A DNA stretch of 64,000 bases from Kocuria soli (lineage in GTDB: Bacteria > Actinomycetota > Actinomycetes > Actinomycetales > Micrococcaceae). Below, piece after piece: positions 27,585 to 39,623 of this stretch. The stretch lies in the NCBI RefSeq assembly GCF_003797835.1, contig NZ_RKMF01000007.1, forward strand, positions 123,545 through 187,544, given 5' to 3'. Positions within the stretch are counted from its first letter, which is position 1; each line of letters starts with the position of its first letter. The notes beneath the pieces are model-generated. The model was not told where the DNA came from. It worked only from the letters and a program-made list of their open reading frames with translations, and searched no databases. The position numbers and the translations under genes are program-made.

Positions 27585-28940
27585 ATGAGCAGTGAGCCCA
27601 CCATCCAGCCCGCGTCCGATCCCACCGCACCCCGCCAGCTGCGCAGCGCCTGGGTGGTCGCGGGCAACCGCACCCCGTTCGCCCGTGCGGGTGGCCCGTA
27701 CGCCAGCACCTCCGTGCAGGAGATGTTCACCGCCGCACTGGACGGGCTGGTCGCGCGTACCGGCATCGCCGGAGAACGTCTGGGCGCGGTTGCCGGTGGC
27801 GCGGTCCTCAAGCAGCCCAAGGCCTTCAACCTGGTGCGCGAATCCGTGCTCGGTTCGGCCCTGGACCCGCAGACCCCCGGGATCGACGTCCAGCAGGCCT
27901 GCGCCACGGGCATGGAGACCACTTCCCTGATCGCCAACAAGATCCGTTGCGGTCAGATCGACGCGGGTGTGGCCGGCGGTGTGGACTCCGCCTCGGACGC
28001 GCCGATCGTCGTCGGGGAGGGGCTGCGGAAGGTGCTCCTCCAGCTCAACCGGGCCAAGACGCCCAAGGACAAGCTCAAGGCCCTGGCCAAGCTGCGCCCC
28101 GGTGATCTGGCCCCCGTGGCCCCCGGTGTGGCCGAGCCGCGCACGGGGTTGTCGATGGGGGAGCACCAGGCCCTGACCACCGCGCAGTGGGGCATCACCC
28201 GGCAGGCACAGGACGAGATCGCCGCCAACAGCCACCACAATCTGGCGGCCGCCTGGGACAGCGGGTTCTTCGACGACCTGGTGACCCCGTTCCGCGGTCT
28301 CACCAAGGACAACAACCTCCGGCCGGACACCTCGGTGGAGAAACTTGGCGGGCTCTCGCCTGTGTTCGGTAAGAACCTGGAGACGGACCCGACCATGACG
28401 GCGGGCAACTCGACGCCGCTGACCGACGGCGCCTCCGCGATCCTCCTGGCGACCGCGGAGTGGGCCGAGGAACACAACCTGCCCAAGCTGGCCGAGATCG
28501 TGGATGCCGAGACCGCCGCCGTCGACTTCGTGGACGGCAACGAAGGTCTGCTCATGGCACCGGCCTACGCGGCACCCCGCCTGCTCGCGCGCAACGGGCT
28601 GAAACTGCAGGACATCGACCTGGTGGAGATCCACGAGGCCTTCGCCTCCACCGTGTTGACCATCCTTGCGGCTTGGGAGGACGCCGACTTCTGCAAGGTC
28701 AACCTGGGCCTCGACGAACCCGTGGGCGTCCTGGACCGGTCGCGTCTCAACGTCCGTGGCTCCTCTTTGGCCGCCGGGCACCCGTTCGCCGCCACGGGCA
28801 CCCGGGTCGTGGCAACCCTGTCCAAGGAACTCAAGGCGCGCGCTGTAGCGGAGAACCGCCCAGTCACGGGCCTGATCTCCGTGTGCGCCGCTGGCGGCCA
28901 GGGGGCCGTGGCCCTGCTGCGCGCCTACCCCGAGTCCTGA
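27585..28940 (+). CDS. fadA2: Acetyl-CoA acetyltransferase / 3-ketoacyl-CoA thiolase (FadA2/FadI-like)
   Basis: The 451-aa thiolase cleaves 3-ketoacyl-CoA in beta-oxidation. The nucleophile is Cys106 in DVQQACATGMETTSL. The His motif is LVEIHEAFASTVL, the GHP-type loop LAAGHPFAATGTRVV, and the second Cys is in SVCAAGGQGAV. Length and sequence are of the FadI/FadA2 type. GAGGAG precedes ATG 27585; a longer frame upstream is not used. The neighbours fabG4-like and maoC-like downstream and an acyl-CoA oxidase on the opposite strand match the M. tuberculosis Rv0241c-Rv0244c set. Confidence 0.9.
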   Translation: MSSEPTIQPASDPTAPRQLRSAWVVAGNRTPFARAGGPYASTSVQEMFTAALDGLVARTGIAGERLGAVAGGAVLKQPKAFNLVRESVLGSALDPQTPGIDVQQACATGMETTSLIANKIRCGQIDAGVAGGVDSASDAPIVVGEGLRKVLLQLNRAKTPKDKLKALAKLRPGDLAPVAPGVAEPRTGLSMGEHQALTTAQWGITRQAQDEIAANSHHNLAAAWDSGFFDDLVTPFRGLTKDNNLRPDTSVEKLGGLSPVFGKNLETDPTMTAGNSTPLTDGASAILLATAEWAEEHNLPKLAEIVDAETAAVDFVDGNEGLLMAPAYAAPRLLARNGLKLQDIDLVEIHEAFASTVLTILAAWEDADFCKVNLGLDEPVGVLDRSRLNVRGSSLAAGHPFAATGTRVVATLSKELKARAVAENRPVTGLISVCAAGGQGAVALLRAYPES

Positions 28941-28959
28941 CCGGACCTCCGATACCGAG

Positions 28960-29005
28960 ACCTGGGCGCTCCCGCGTCCGCATGTGTTGACGGGAGCGCC
29001 CAGGT
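28960..29005 (+). terminator. Hairpin between the thiolase and fabG4-like genes
   Basis: Perfect 15-bp arms ACCTGGGCGCTCCCG (28960-28974) and its complement (28991-29005) lie within a co-directional gene run. It may attenuate transcription into the reductase and MaoC genes. Confidence 0.75.
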
Positions 29006-29029
29006 GTTCCATCCACCGAAAGGACCTTC

Positions 29030-30538
29030 GTGAGTCCCTCACCCTTTGACCTCACCTCCCTGCTGGGCTACGCGCCCGCCACCGATGACGCCTACCTGTC
29101 CGTGGTCTCCCAAGGCCCCGGACGAAAGATCGCCACCTCCCTGGGGCTGCCCGCCCCGGTCGCCCTGCGTCGACACGACCCCGACACACCCGCAGTTCCC
29201 GGCCCGGTCCTGGTGCTCGGTGCCGGCAGCGGCACGACGACGACGCCCGGGTCCGACCCCGATGCCGACGCCCTCGCCCAGCACCTGCTCACCCGAGGTT
29301 TCGAGGTGCACCGTCACGGTGACGGGCTGCGTCGCGTCGGCGCCGTGGTGCTCTGTCTGACCGGTCTCACAGAACTCGGCGGGCTGAGCGCTCCCGCACT
29401 GGAACTCGGCGGGCTGCTGCGCTCCCTGGCACCCGGTGGCCGGGTGATCACGATCTCCCGACCGGCCGACGGCGTGGCGGCGGGCGGCGCTGCCAGCCTG
29501 CCCACGGCGGCCGATGACCCCGCTGCCGGAACGGCGGCGGGAGGCGCGCCGTTCGACGTCGTCGACCGCAACGCGGCCCGTCAAGGTGTGGTGGGCTTCC
29601 TCCGCTCCGTGGCCCAGGAGATGCGCGGAGGGGCCACGGCCAACGGGATCCTGGTGGCCGACGGCGTGGCCGCCACCGCGCCGTCCGTGCTGGGCGGGCT
29701 CGATTTCCTGCTCTCCGGGCGCAGCGCGTTCGTGGACGGCCAGTTCCTGGTGGTCGGCTCCGATGCAGGCCCCGAAGGGCTGGCCACCGCGCCCCAGGGC
29801 GAGACCCCGCTGGACCAGCGCGTCGTCGTGGTCACCGGGGCGGCCCGGGGGATCGGCGAACAGATCGCCCGCCTGCTGCACGCCCAAGGGGCGCGAGTGG
29901 TACCCGTGGACGTTCCGGCCGCGGGACAGCCGCTGTCCGAGCTGGCCAACCAGCTGGGAACCGCCTCGCTGCCCCTGGACGTGACCGCTCCCGATGCGGG
30001 CACGCGCATCCTGGAACACTGCAAGACGCGGTACGGGCGGATCGACGGGATCGTGCACAATGCGGGCATCACCCGGGACAAGATGCTGGCCAACATGGAC
30101 GAATCCCGCTTCGCCTCCGTCCTGGCGGTCAACACGGAGGCCCCGCTGCGGATCACCCGCCAGCTGCTGGCCGATCCCGCCGCGGACGGTCTGCGTGTGG
30201 TGGGTCTGGCCTCGACCTCCGGGATTGCGGGCAACCGCGGGCAGACGAACTACGCGGCCTCCAAAGCGGGGATCGTCGGGATGGTGGCCGCTTTGGCGCC
30301 GGTGTTGGCCGAACGCGGCGGGACGGCCAATGCGGTGGCCCCCGGTTTCATCGAGACCGAGATGACGGCCAAGATCCCCATGGCGCGTCGGCAGGTGGCA
30401 CGCCGCCTCAACTCCTTGCAGCAGGGTGGTCTGCCGCTGGACGTCGCGGAGGCCATCGCCTTCCTGCTTTCGGACGCAGCGGCCGGCATCAGCGGGCAGA
30501 CCTTGCGCGTGTGCGGACAGAACCTGGTGGGAGCCTGA
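29030..30538 (+). CDS. fabG4: High-molecular-weight 3-oxoacyl-ACP/CoA reductase (FabG4-like)
   Basis: The 502-aa protein is about twice normal FabG length. Residues 1-255 form an N-terminal flavodoxin-like domain as in mycobacterial FabG4 (Rv0242c). The C-terminal SDR domain starts VVVVTGAARGIGEQIARLL (about 264), then HNAGITRDKML, the catalytic Ser in LASTSGIAGNRGQ, and the Tyr-x3-Lys in TNYAASKAG (Tyr near 406). It should reduce 3-ketoacyl-CoA/ACP with NADH. The GTG start has GAAAGGA upstream. Only one base separates its stop from the MaoC start. Confidence 0.9.
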   Translation: MSPSPFDLTSLLGYAPATDDAYLSVVSQGPGRKIATSLGLPAPVALRRHDPDTPAVPGPVLVLGAGSGTTTTPGSDPDADALAQHLLTRGFEVHRHGDGLRRVGAVVLCLTGLTELGGLSAPALELGGLLRSLAPGGRVITISRPADGVAAGGAASLPTAADDPAAGTAAGGAPFDVVDRNAARQGVVGFLRSVAQEMRGGATANGILVADGVAATAPSVLGGLDFLLSGRSAFVDGQFLVVGSDAGPEGLATAPQGETPLDQRVVVVTGAARGIGEQIARLLHAQGARVVPVDVPAAGQPLSELANQLGTASLPLDVTAPDAGTRILEHCKTRYGRIDGIVHNAGITRDKMLANMDESRFASVLAVNTEAPLRITRQLLADPAADGLRVVGLASTSGIAGNRGQTNYAASKAGIVGMVAALAPVLAERGGTANAVAPGFIETEMTAKIPMARRQVARRLNSLQQGGLPLDVAEAIAFLLSDAAAGISGQTLRVCGQNLVGA

Positions 30539-30539
30539 G

Positions 30540-31646
30540 ATGACGACGACGCCGAACACACCAGCCCCCGAACCGACGCCCGGACAGGGACAGAACCGAT
30601 GTGCCGGTGAGGGCGAGTCCCCGCAGCGCATCGTCCTGGACACCATGCCCGCACTGGGCGGTCTGTATGCGAAGGCCGCTGCCGGCACCACCGCCCGAGC
30701 GGCCACGCTCGGGATGCGCAGGGCGTTCAAGGGCCTTCCGTTGCCCGTCCCCGGGAAGGGAGCGCGTGCCGGGAGCCGGTCGGGTCGGTCGAACCCACGG
30801 CTTCCTGACGTGGAGATTGTGGTGCCCGCCGTGGAGGTCAAGGCCCCCGAACACCGTGCTTTCTGCGAGGTGGTGGGTGCCCGGATCAGGGCAACGTCCA
30901 CGGGGGCGGGCTCCGGGACCGAGGTCTTCAGCGGTTACCTGCACGCCCTGGCCTTTCCGGCGGCCATGGTCCTGCTCACGCGCAAGGACTTCCCGCTGCC
31001 CACGGTGGGTCTGGTCCACCTGGCCAACGCGGTCACCCAGACGGAGACCGTCCTGGAAGGTGATCTCCTGCAGGTGAACGTGCGCGCGGAGAACCTGCGT
31101 CCGCACCGCGCCGGGACCGCCGTGGACGTGGTCGCGGAGCTGCGACGCAGCCCGGATGCGCCGCCGATCTGGGTCGGGCGTTCGGTCTACCTGGCCCGCG
31201 GCACCCGGATCCCCGGGGCCGAGGACTCACGCAGCACGGATTCCGGGACGACGACGCAGAGCGCAGCCGGGGACGGGACCCGGCCGGAGTTCGTGCCTCC
31301 CGTGCCCACGGCGCGCTGGCAACTGGGCGCGGACACGGGCCGGAAGTACGCCGCCGTGTCCGGGGACGTGAACCCCATCCACCTGAGTGGACCCAGCGCC
31401 AAGGCCCTCGGTATGAAGGGGGCCATCGCGCACGGCATGTACACGGCCTCCCGGGCGTTGGCGCTGCTGGACACCTCCGCGCCCCTGACCTGGGAGGTGG
31501 AGTTCGCGACCCCCTTGGTGTTGCCGGGGTCGGCGGCGGTGGCGGTGCAGCGTGATGGCCGCGGCGAGAACCTCCGCTCCGCCACGGTCACCGTCTGGAA
31601 CGCCAAGAAACGCAAACCGCACGCCACGATCAGCGTGACCCGCTGA
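30540..31646 (+). CDS. MaoC-like (R)-3-hydroxyacyl-CoA hydratase/dehydratase (HtdX-like)
   Basis: This 368-aa double hot-dog protein has a degenerate N-terminal half (about 95-215) and an active C-terminal hot-dog domain with hydratase motif YAAVSGDVNPIHLS (about 269-282), where the Asp and His are catalytic, followed by IAHGMYTASRALALL. The size and order after fabG4 match mycobacterial HtdX (Rv0241c). A variable loop (about 225-255) and a Pro-rich N-terminus are divergent. The ATG lies one base after the fabG4 stop (TGAGATG), so the two are co-translated. Confidence 0.87.
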   Translation: MTTTPNTPAPEPTPGQGQNRCAGEGESPQRIVLDTMPALGGLYAKAAAGTTARAATLGMRRAFKGLPLPVPGKGARAGSRSGRSNPRLPDVEIVVPAVEVKAPEHRAFCEVVGARIRATSTGAGSGTEVFSGYLHALAFPAAMVLLTRKDFPLPTVGLVHLANAVTQTETVLEGDLLQVNVRAENLRPHRAGTAVDVVAELRRSPDAPPIWVGRSVYLARGTRIPGAEDSRSTDSGTTTQSAAGDGTRPEFVPPVPTARWQLGADTGRKYAAVSGDVNPIHLSGPSAKALGMKGAIAHGMYTASRALALLDTSAPLTWEVEFATPLVLPGSAAVAVQRDGRGENLRSATVTVWNAKKRKPHATISVTR

Positions 31647-33875
<2,229 letters not shown>

Positions 33876-33912
33876 CAACTGTCGCTTGAGGCGGAACACG
33901 CCGCGGCGAGAA

Positions 33913-33928
33913 TGTGATGAAGGTCACA
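33913..33928. promoter_or_regulatory. Crp/GlxR-type cAMP receptor protein site upstream of rpf
   Basis: TGTGATGAAGGTCACA matches the TGTGA-N6-TCACA consensus perfectly. GlxR sites of this form regulate rpf genes in corynebacteria. A class III adenylate cyclase is encoded at 21890. Confidence 0.75.
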
Positions 33929-33930
33929 TT

Positions 33931-33948
33931 TTATGGACGTGTCCATAA
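33931..33948. promoter_or_regulatory. Perfect 18-bp operator-like palindrome
   Basis: TTATGGACGTGTCCATAA is its own reverse complement and directly adjoins the Crp-like site. The cognate regulator is unknown. Confidence 0.6.
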
Positions 33949-33962
33949 GATCCGGTGGGTTC

Positions 33963-33981
33963 GGTCACAAACCTCGTGACC
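33963..33981. promoter_or_regulatory. GGTCAC-N7-GTGACC inverted repeat
   Basis: Perfect 6-bp arms at 33963-33968 and 33976-33981, third in the row of operator-like sites. It could be a second, weaker Crp-like half-site pair or a site for another factor. Confidence 0.45.
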
Positions 33982-34147
33982 GTTCCGTGATGTGGCTGTT
34001 ATGGTCTTGTTACCTTGATTTCGCGGGGTGCACGGCGTCCGTGCGTGGAATCAGGGGCTGTTCGTGGGGCTGGAAGTCGTTGCGTCGCGTCCATGCAAAT
34101 GGATGGACAACCTTCCATGTTGACCCGAATCACACGCCCAAGGGGTG

Positions 34148-34169
34148 ACAGTGACGAAATCGTTACTGT
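34148..34169. promoter_or_regulatory. 22-bp near-perfect palindrome proximal to rpf
   Basis: Arms ACAGTGACGA (34148-34157) and TCGTTACTGT (34160-34169) differ at one pair. GTGACG/CGTTAC resembles halves of MtrA boxes, which control rpf genes in actinobacteria, but here they are inverted rather than direct repeats. Confidence 0.5.
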
Positions 34170-34318
34170 ACTGTGATCTTCGAACTTCCCGCGGGGGACT
34201 CCCCGTTCAGGGGATTCACCTCAGCGGACTGGCTGTTCGTCAGCCGCCACAAACGAATCCCGGGTATTGCTCAACCGTCATCGCTGTCCGCGAGCAATGC
34301 CTGAACCTCGATCCATAG

Positions 34319-35122
<804 letters not shown>

Positions 35123-35170
35123 TCATCACCTGATCACGGGGTGAGGTGACTCGTTCACCATCCATGCACC

Positions 35171-35206
35171 AGGACCCCGTTACCGCAACCGCGGTAGCGG
35201 GGTCCT
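35171..35206 (+). terminator. rpf terminator hairpin
   Basis: Arms AGGACCCCGTTACCGC (35171-35186) and 35191-35206 pair with one G-T wobble around a 4-nt loop, 48 bp after the rpf stop. Confidence 0.85.
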
Positions 35207-35276
35207 GTCATGCCCGGGCAAACCCGACGGACCGGACCGGCCCGGTGCGACGGGGCCGAACCGGTCCGAGGGAGGC

Positions 35277-35894
35277 TCAGCGCAGCAGGGAGGGCTCCCG
35301 GTTCTCGACCGTGGCGTCCTCCAGCTCCGTGCGCTTGGCGCCCTTGGTGCCCTTGACCTTGTACGCCTGGATCACCGTCAGGCTCACGCCGTCCACGTGC
35401 TCGACCTCCACGATCAGCGCTGAGGCGCCCGAACGGTCCGGCAACGTGGCGCCGAAGGCCAGCGCCGCCCCCAGTAACTCCGCGGCGGACTCTCGGGTCC
35501 AGTTCCGGAGCGAGTCCAGGGCGTCCGCGGGGCTGGACCGTTCCAGTTCCTCGGGGGAGAGGCTGTGCAGTTCGAACTCACCGTCCCGCCGCGCGACGAC
35601 GACGAACGGTGGGAACGCACCGAACTGCTCGAGTTGGTCCAGCACGACCGCCTGGACGTGCGCCGTCATCTGATCGACGGCGGAGGCCGTGGCCGTTGAG
35701 ATTCCCTGACGCCAGGCGTTCGCGGCATCCTGGGACCGTGTGCGCCGGGTGCTGGAGGGAGTCGAGGGGTCCTTGGCCGCAGCCTTGGCGCGCCGGGCGG
35801 CGCCCCGGTCCTTCTTGGGCTTGCCGGACTTTGCCTGTCCTGACCGGGTCTTGCCCGGGGCGGACGTCGAGGGTTTCTGGGATCCTGATGCCAC
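35277..35894 (-). CDS. Conserved hypothetical protein with basic N-terminus
   Basis: I do not recognise this ~205-aa protein. Residues 1-60 are disordered and Lys/Arg/Ala/Ser-rich. The remainder looks globular with alpha/beta pattern: GISTATASAVDQMTAHVQAVVLDQLEQFG, PPFVVVARRDGEFELHSLS, WTRESAAELLGAALAFGATL and SALIVEVEHVDGVSLTVIQAYKVKG. There is no signal peptide or membrane segment. GTG 35894 was chosen because AAGGAG lies five nt upstream. The basic tail could bind nucleic acid, but this is speculation. It lies alone between rpf and gatC on the opposite strand. Confidence 0.65.
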   Translation of the reverse strand: MASGSQKPSTSAPGKTRSGQAKSGKPKKDRGAARRAKAAAKDPSTPSSTRRTRSQDAANAWRQGISTATASAVDQMTAHVQAVVLDQLEQFGAFPPFVVVARRDGEFELHSLSPEELERSSPADALDSLRNWTRESAAELLGAALAFGATLPDRSGASALIVEVEHVDGVSLTVIQAYKVKGTKGAKRTELEDATVENREPSLLR

Positions 35895-36147
35895 GGAGGC
35901 TCCTTGTCTGGGGTACGTGCTGGTCGACCGAACTCCGGTTCGGAGCACCCCGCACGGGGTGCGATCAGGCGACCGCGATCTCTTGCTGCCACCAGCGTAT
36001 GTGTCGGAAGCGTCTGCGCGCCGTGGCTAGACTGGCCGGGTCGAGCCGCCGTCGTCGTCGTGCGTGCTGCCCCGCCCCACGGGCGCCGTGGAAGCACCCG
36101 GATGTTGAGTCCGGCCCGACCCCTGAACCCGAGAACAAGGAGCGTGC

Positions 36148-36444
36148 ATGTCCGAGATCACACGTGACACCGTCGCCCATCTGGCGACGTTGGCGCACAT
36201 CGAGATGTCGGAGGAGCAACTGCAGGCCATGGCCGGCGAACTGCAGCAGATCGTGGGTGCCGTGGCGCAGGTCAGCGAGGTTGCCGGGGACGACGTGCCC
36301 GCGACCAGCCACCCGCTGCCGCTGCGCAACGTGATGCGCGAGGACGTGGTGGGCGAACCGCTGACGGCCGAGGAAGCGCTGTCCGGAGCCCCGGATGCCG
36401 AGGACGGGCAGTTCAAGGTGCCCGCGATTCTCGAGGAAGACTGA
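36148..36444 (+). CDS. gatC: Asp-tRNA(Asn)/Glu-tRNA(Gln) amidotransferase subunit C
   Basis: The 98-aa subunit wraps between GatA and GatB and stabilises the complex. The family pattern [26 protein letters not shown] N-terminus ([20 protein letters not shown]) and the C-terminal [12 protein letters not shown], followed by [16 protein letters not shown], are present. Length is normal. It is the first gene of gatCAB, 11 bp before gatA. Confidence 0.95.
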   Translation: MSEITRDTVAHLATLAHIEMSEEQLQAMAGELQQIVGAVAQVSEVAGDDVPATSHPLPLRNVMREDVVGEPLTAEEALSGAPDAEDGQFKVPAILEED

Positions 36445-36455
36445 GGACCAGCACC

Positions 36456-38075
36456 ATGACGCAGAACATCATCGAACTGTCCGCGGCCGAACTCGCCCAG
36501 AAGCTGGCCGAGCGTGAAGTGACCTCCGTGCAGGCGGTCGAAGCGCACCTGGAGCGGATCGCCGCGACCGACGGCCGCCCGGTGGAGGCCGACAACCCGT
36601 ACGCGGGCAAGACCGGTCTCAACGCCTTCCTGCACGTCAACACCGAAGAGGCCCTCAGCGTGGCCGCGGAGGTGGATGCGGCTCGCGAGAGCGGCGAGGA
36701 CCTTCCGGAGCTGGCGGGCGTGCCGATTGCGGTCAAGGACCTGATCGTGACCAAGGGGCAGCCCACCACCGCGGCCTCCAAGATGCTCGAAGGGTGGATG
36801 AGCCCCTACGACGGCACGGTGACCCAGCGTCTGCGCGCGGCCCGGATGCCCATGCTGGGCAAGACCAACCTGGACGAGTTCGCGATGGGCTCCACCACCG
36901 AACACTCCGCGTACGGCGTGACCCGCAACCCCTGGGACCTGACCCGTATCCCGGGTGGGTCCGGTGGCGGTTCGGCGGCCGCGGTGACCGCCTTCCAGGC
37001 GCCGTTGGCGCTGGGCACGGACACCGGCGGATCGATCCGTCAGCCCGCCGCGGTGACCGGTTCCGTGGGCGTGAAGCCGACCTACGGCTCCGTGTCCCGC
37101 TACGGCGTGATCGCCATGGCCTCCTCCCTGGACCAGGTTGGTCCGTGCTCGCGCACCGTCCTGGACGCCGCGTTGCTGCACGAGGTGGTGGGCGGTCACG
37201 ACCCGCAGGACTCGACCTCCCTGACCGACCCCGCCACGGGATTCGCCTCTGCCGCCCGTGCCGGTGCCGCCGAGGGTGGGCTCAAGGGCCTGCGCGTGGG
37301 TGTTGTGAAGGAACTGACCGGCGAGGGCTTCCAGGCGGGAGTCGAGCAGCGTTTCCGCGAGGCCGTGGACCTGCTGCGCTCGGCCGGTGCCGAGGTGGTC
37401 GAGGTGGAGACCCCCAACTTCCGCTACGCGTTGGGTGCCTACTACCTGATCATGTCCTCGGAGGTCTCCTCCAACCTGGCCAAGTACGACGGCGTCCGGT
37501 TCGGCCGCCGCACATTGCCCACGGACGGCAACCTGACCATCGAGCGGGTCATGGGTGCCACGCGCGCGGCCGGTTTCGGCGCCGAGGTCAAGCGCCGCAC
37601 CATTCTGGGCACCTACGCCCTGTCCGCGGGGTACTACGACGCCTACTACGGCTCCGCCCAGAAGGTCCGCACGCTGGTGCAGCGGGACTTCAACGCGGCC
37701 TTCGAGAAGTGCGACGTCCTGATCTCCCCGACGGCGCCAACCACGGCGTTCCCGATCGGTTCGGTGGACGAACACGCGGACCCCATGCAGATGTACCTCA
37801 ACGACGTCGCCACGATTCCGACCAACCTGGCCGGTGTTCCCGCGATCTCGCTGCCCGCCGGCCTCGCGCCGGAGGACGGACTGCCCGTCGGCGTCCAGTT
37901 CATGGCCCCCGCCCGTGAGGACGCCCGGCTCTACTGCGCCGGTGCAGGCCTGGAGGCATTGCTGACCCAGGCCAACGGCGGGCCGATCTGGAAGGACCTG
38001 CCCGACGTCGTGACCGCCGTGAACAATCTCCCCGGAACCACTTCCGCCGTCGCCACCGAAGGAGCCGCCAAGTGA
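36456..38075 (+). CDS. gatA: Asp-tRNA(Asn)/Glu-tRNA(Gln) amidotransferase subunit A
   Basis: The 539-aa amidase subunit releases ammonia from glutamine for transamidation of misacylated tRNA. The Ser-cisSer-Lys triad is visible: Lys in [13 protein letters not shown], and the signature [15 protein letters not shown] with [14 protein letters not shown]. The C-terminal half has [15 protein letters not shown] and [13 protein letters not shown]. Its stop overlaps the gatB GTG (GTGA). The complex replaces missing AsnRS and/or GlnRS and uses tRNA-Asn such as the one at 62631. Confidence 0.96.
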   Translation: MTQNIIELSAAELAQKLAEREVTSVQAVEAHLERIAATDGRPVEADNPYAGKTGLNAFLHVNTEEALSVAAEVDAARESGEDLPELAGVPIAVKDLIVTKGQPTTAASKMLEGWMSPYDGTVTQRLRAARMPMLGKTNLDEFAMGSTTEHSAYGVTRNPWDLTRIPGGSGGGSAAAVTAFQAPLALGTDTGGSIRQPAAVTGSVGVKPTYGSVSRYGVIAMASSLDQVGPCSRTVLDAALLHEVVGGHDPQDSTSLTDPATGFASAARAGAAEGGLKGLRVGVVKELTGEGFQAGVEQRFREAVDLLRSAGAEVVEVETPNFRYALGAYYLIMSSEVSSNLAKYDGVRFGRRTLPTDGNLTIERVMGATRAAGFGAEVKRRTILGTYALSAGYYDAYYGSAQKVRTLVQRDFNAAFEKCDVLISPTAPTTAFPIGSVDEHADPMQMYLNDVATIPTNLAGVPAISLPAGLAPEDGLPVGVQFMAPAREDARLYCAGAGLEALLTQANGGPIWKDLPDVVTAVNNLPGTTSAVATEGAAK

Positions 38076-39574
38076 GCGCCGACATCCTGTCCTTCGAAGA
38101 GGCCATGGAGAACTTCGATCCCGTGCTGGGATTCGAGGTTCACGTGGAACTGAACACCAAGACCAAGATGTTCGACGCCGCCCCCAACGCCTTCGGGGAC
38201 CAGCCCAACACCAACACCACGCCGGTGTCCCTGGGCCTGCCGGGCGTGCTGCCGGTGGTCAACAAGAAGGCCGTGGAATCCGCCGTGCGCCTGGGGCTGG
38301 CGCTGAACTGTTCGATCGCCCCGGTGTCCCATTTCGCGCGGAAGAACTACTTCTACCCGGACACCCCCAAGAACTTCCAGACCTCGCAGTACGACGAGCC
38401 GATCGCGTTCGATGGCGAGATCACCGTGGAGCTCGAGGACGGAACACCGTTCACCATCGAGATCGAGCGGGCCCACATGGAGGAGGACGCCGGGAAGCTC
38501 ACCCACAAGGGTGGCGCGACGGGTCGGATCCAGGGTGCGGAGTTCTCCCTGGTGGACTACAACCGCGCCGGTGTGCCGCTGATCGAGATCGTGACCAAGC
38601 CGATCGTCGGTGCCGGCGACCGCGCGCCCGAACTGGCTCGCGTGTACGTGGCCGCGATCCGCGAGATCGTGAAGAACCTGGGGATTTCGGACGCCCGCAT
38701 GGAGCGCGGCAACGTGCGTTGCGACGCCAACGTGTCCCTGATGCCCAAGGGCTCCACTACATTCGGCACGCGTTCGGAGACCAAGAACGTGAACTCGCTG
38801 CGCGCCGTCGAACGTGCCGTGCGCTACGAGATCCAGCGCCATGCCGCCGTGCTCACGGCCGGGGACGCGATCGTGCAGGAGACCCGGCACTGGCACGAGG
38901 ACACCCGGTCGACCACCTCCGGTCGCCCGAAGTCCGATGCCGACGACTACCGCTACTTCCCGGAGCCCGACCTGGTGCCCGTGGTGCCGGACCCGGAGTG
39001 GGTGGAGCAACTGCGCGCGGAACTCCCGGAGCCGCCGTCCGAACGGCGCAAGAAGCTCAAGGCTGAGTGGGGCTACTCGGACCAGGAGTTCCGCGACGTC
39101 GTCAACGCGGGTGTGCTGGACGAGATCGAAGCGACCATCGCCGCCGGAGCCACCGCGGGTGCCGCCCGCAAGTGGTGGATGGGCGAGATTGCGCGCCTGG
39201 CCAATGTGCGCGGTACGGAGATCGCCGAGCTCGGCGTGACCCCGGAGCACGTGGTGGAGATTGAATCTCTCATCGGCGCCAAGACCATCAACGACAAGAT
39301 CGCCAAGCAGGTCATCGGCCACATCGCCGACGGCGAGGGATCGCCCGCGCAGGTTGTTGAAGCCCGGTCCCTGGCCGTGGTCTCCGACGACGGCGTGCTG
39401 CTCACCGCGATCGACGACGCGATGGCGCAGATGCCCGACGTGGTTGCCAAGGTTCAGGCGGGCAAGGTTCAGGCCGTCGGGGCCCTGATCGGTCCCGTCA
39501 TGAAGGCGACGAAGGGTCAGGCCGACGCGGGACGCGTGCGCGAACTGATTCTGGAGAAGCTCGGGATCAACTGA
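38072..39574 (+). CDS. gatB: Asp-tRNA(Asn)/Glu-tRNA(Gln) amidotransferase subunit B
   Basis: The 500-aa subunit recognises misacylated tRNA and phosphorylates the acyl group for amidation. The N-domain begins [20 protein letters not shown] and contains SVNxxS-like [15 protein letters not shown], the kinase-like [15 protein letters not shown] and [11 protein letters not shown]. The C-terminal YqeY-like tail domain ends [18 protein letters not shown]. The last codons and stop are part of a 28-bp tandem duplication (39562-39615) that runs into the yidD promoter. Confidence 0.96.
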   Translation: MSADILSFEEAMENFDPVLGFEVHVELNTKTKMFDAAPNAFGDQPNTNTTPVSLGLPGVLPVVNKKAVESAVRLGLALNCSIAPVSHFARKNYFYPDTPKNFQTSQYDEPIAFDGEITVELEDGTPFTIEIERAHMEEDAGKLTHKGGATGRIQGAEFSLVDYNRAGVPLIEIVTKPIVGAGDRAPELARVYVAAIREIVKNLGISDARMERGNVRCDANVSLMPKGSTTFGTRSETKNVNSLRAVERAVRYEIQRHAAVLTAGDAIVQETRHWHEDTRSTTSGRPKSDADDYRYFPEPDLVPVVPDPEWVEQLRAELPEPPSERRKKLKAEWGYSDQEFRDVVNAGVLDEIEATIAAGATAGAARKWWMGEIARLANVRGTEIAELGVTPEHVVEIESLIGAKTINDKIAKQVIGHIADGEGSPAQVVEARSLAVVSDDGVLLTAIDDAMAQMPDVVAKVQAGKVQAVGALIGPVMKATKGQADAGRVRELILEKLGIN

Positions 39575-39615
39575 AGGCTCCGCTAGGCCCGGGATCAACT
39601 GAAGGCTCCGCTAGG
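39562..39615 (+). repeat. 28-bp tandem duplication across the gatB stop and yidD promoter
   Basis: A 26-bp sequence beginning CGGGATCAACTGAAGG occurs at 39562-39587 and again at 39590-39615. The first copy holds the gatB stop codon. The second ends in the TAGGGT -10 box of yidD. Confidence 0.93.
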
Positions 39616-39617
39616 GT
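39612..39617 (+). promoter_or_regulatory. -10 element for the yidD-like gene (leaderless start)
   Basis: TAGGGT is followed by 6 nt and ATG 39624. Confidence 0.55.
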
Positions 39618-39623
39618 GGTGAC

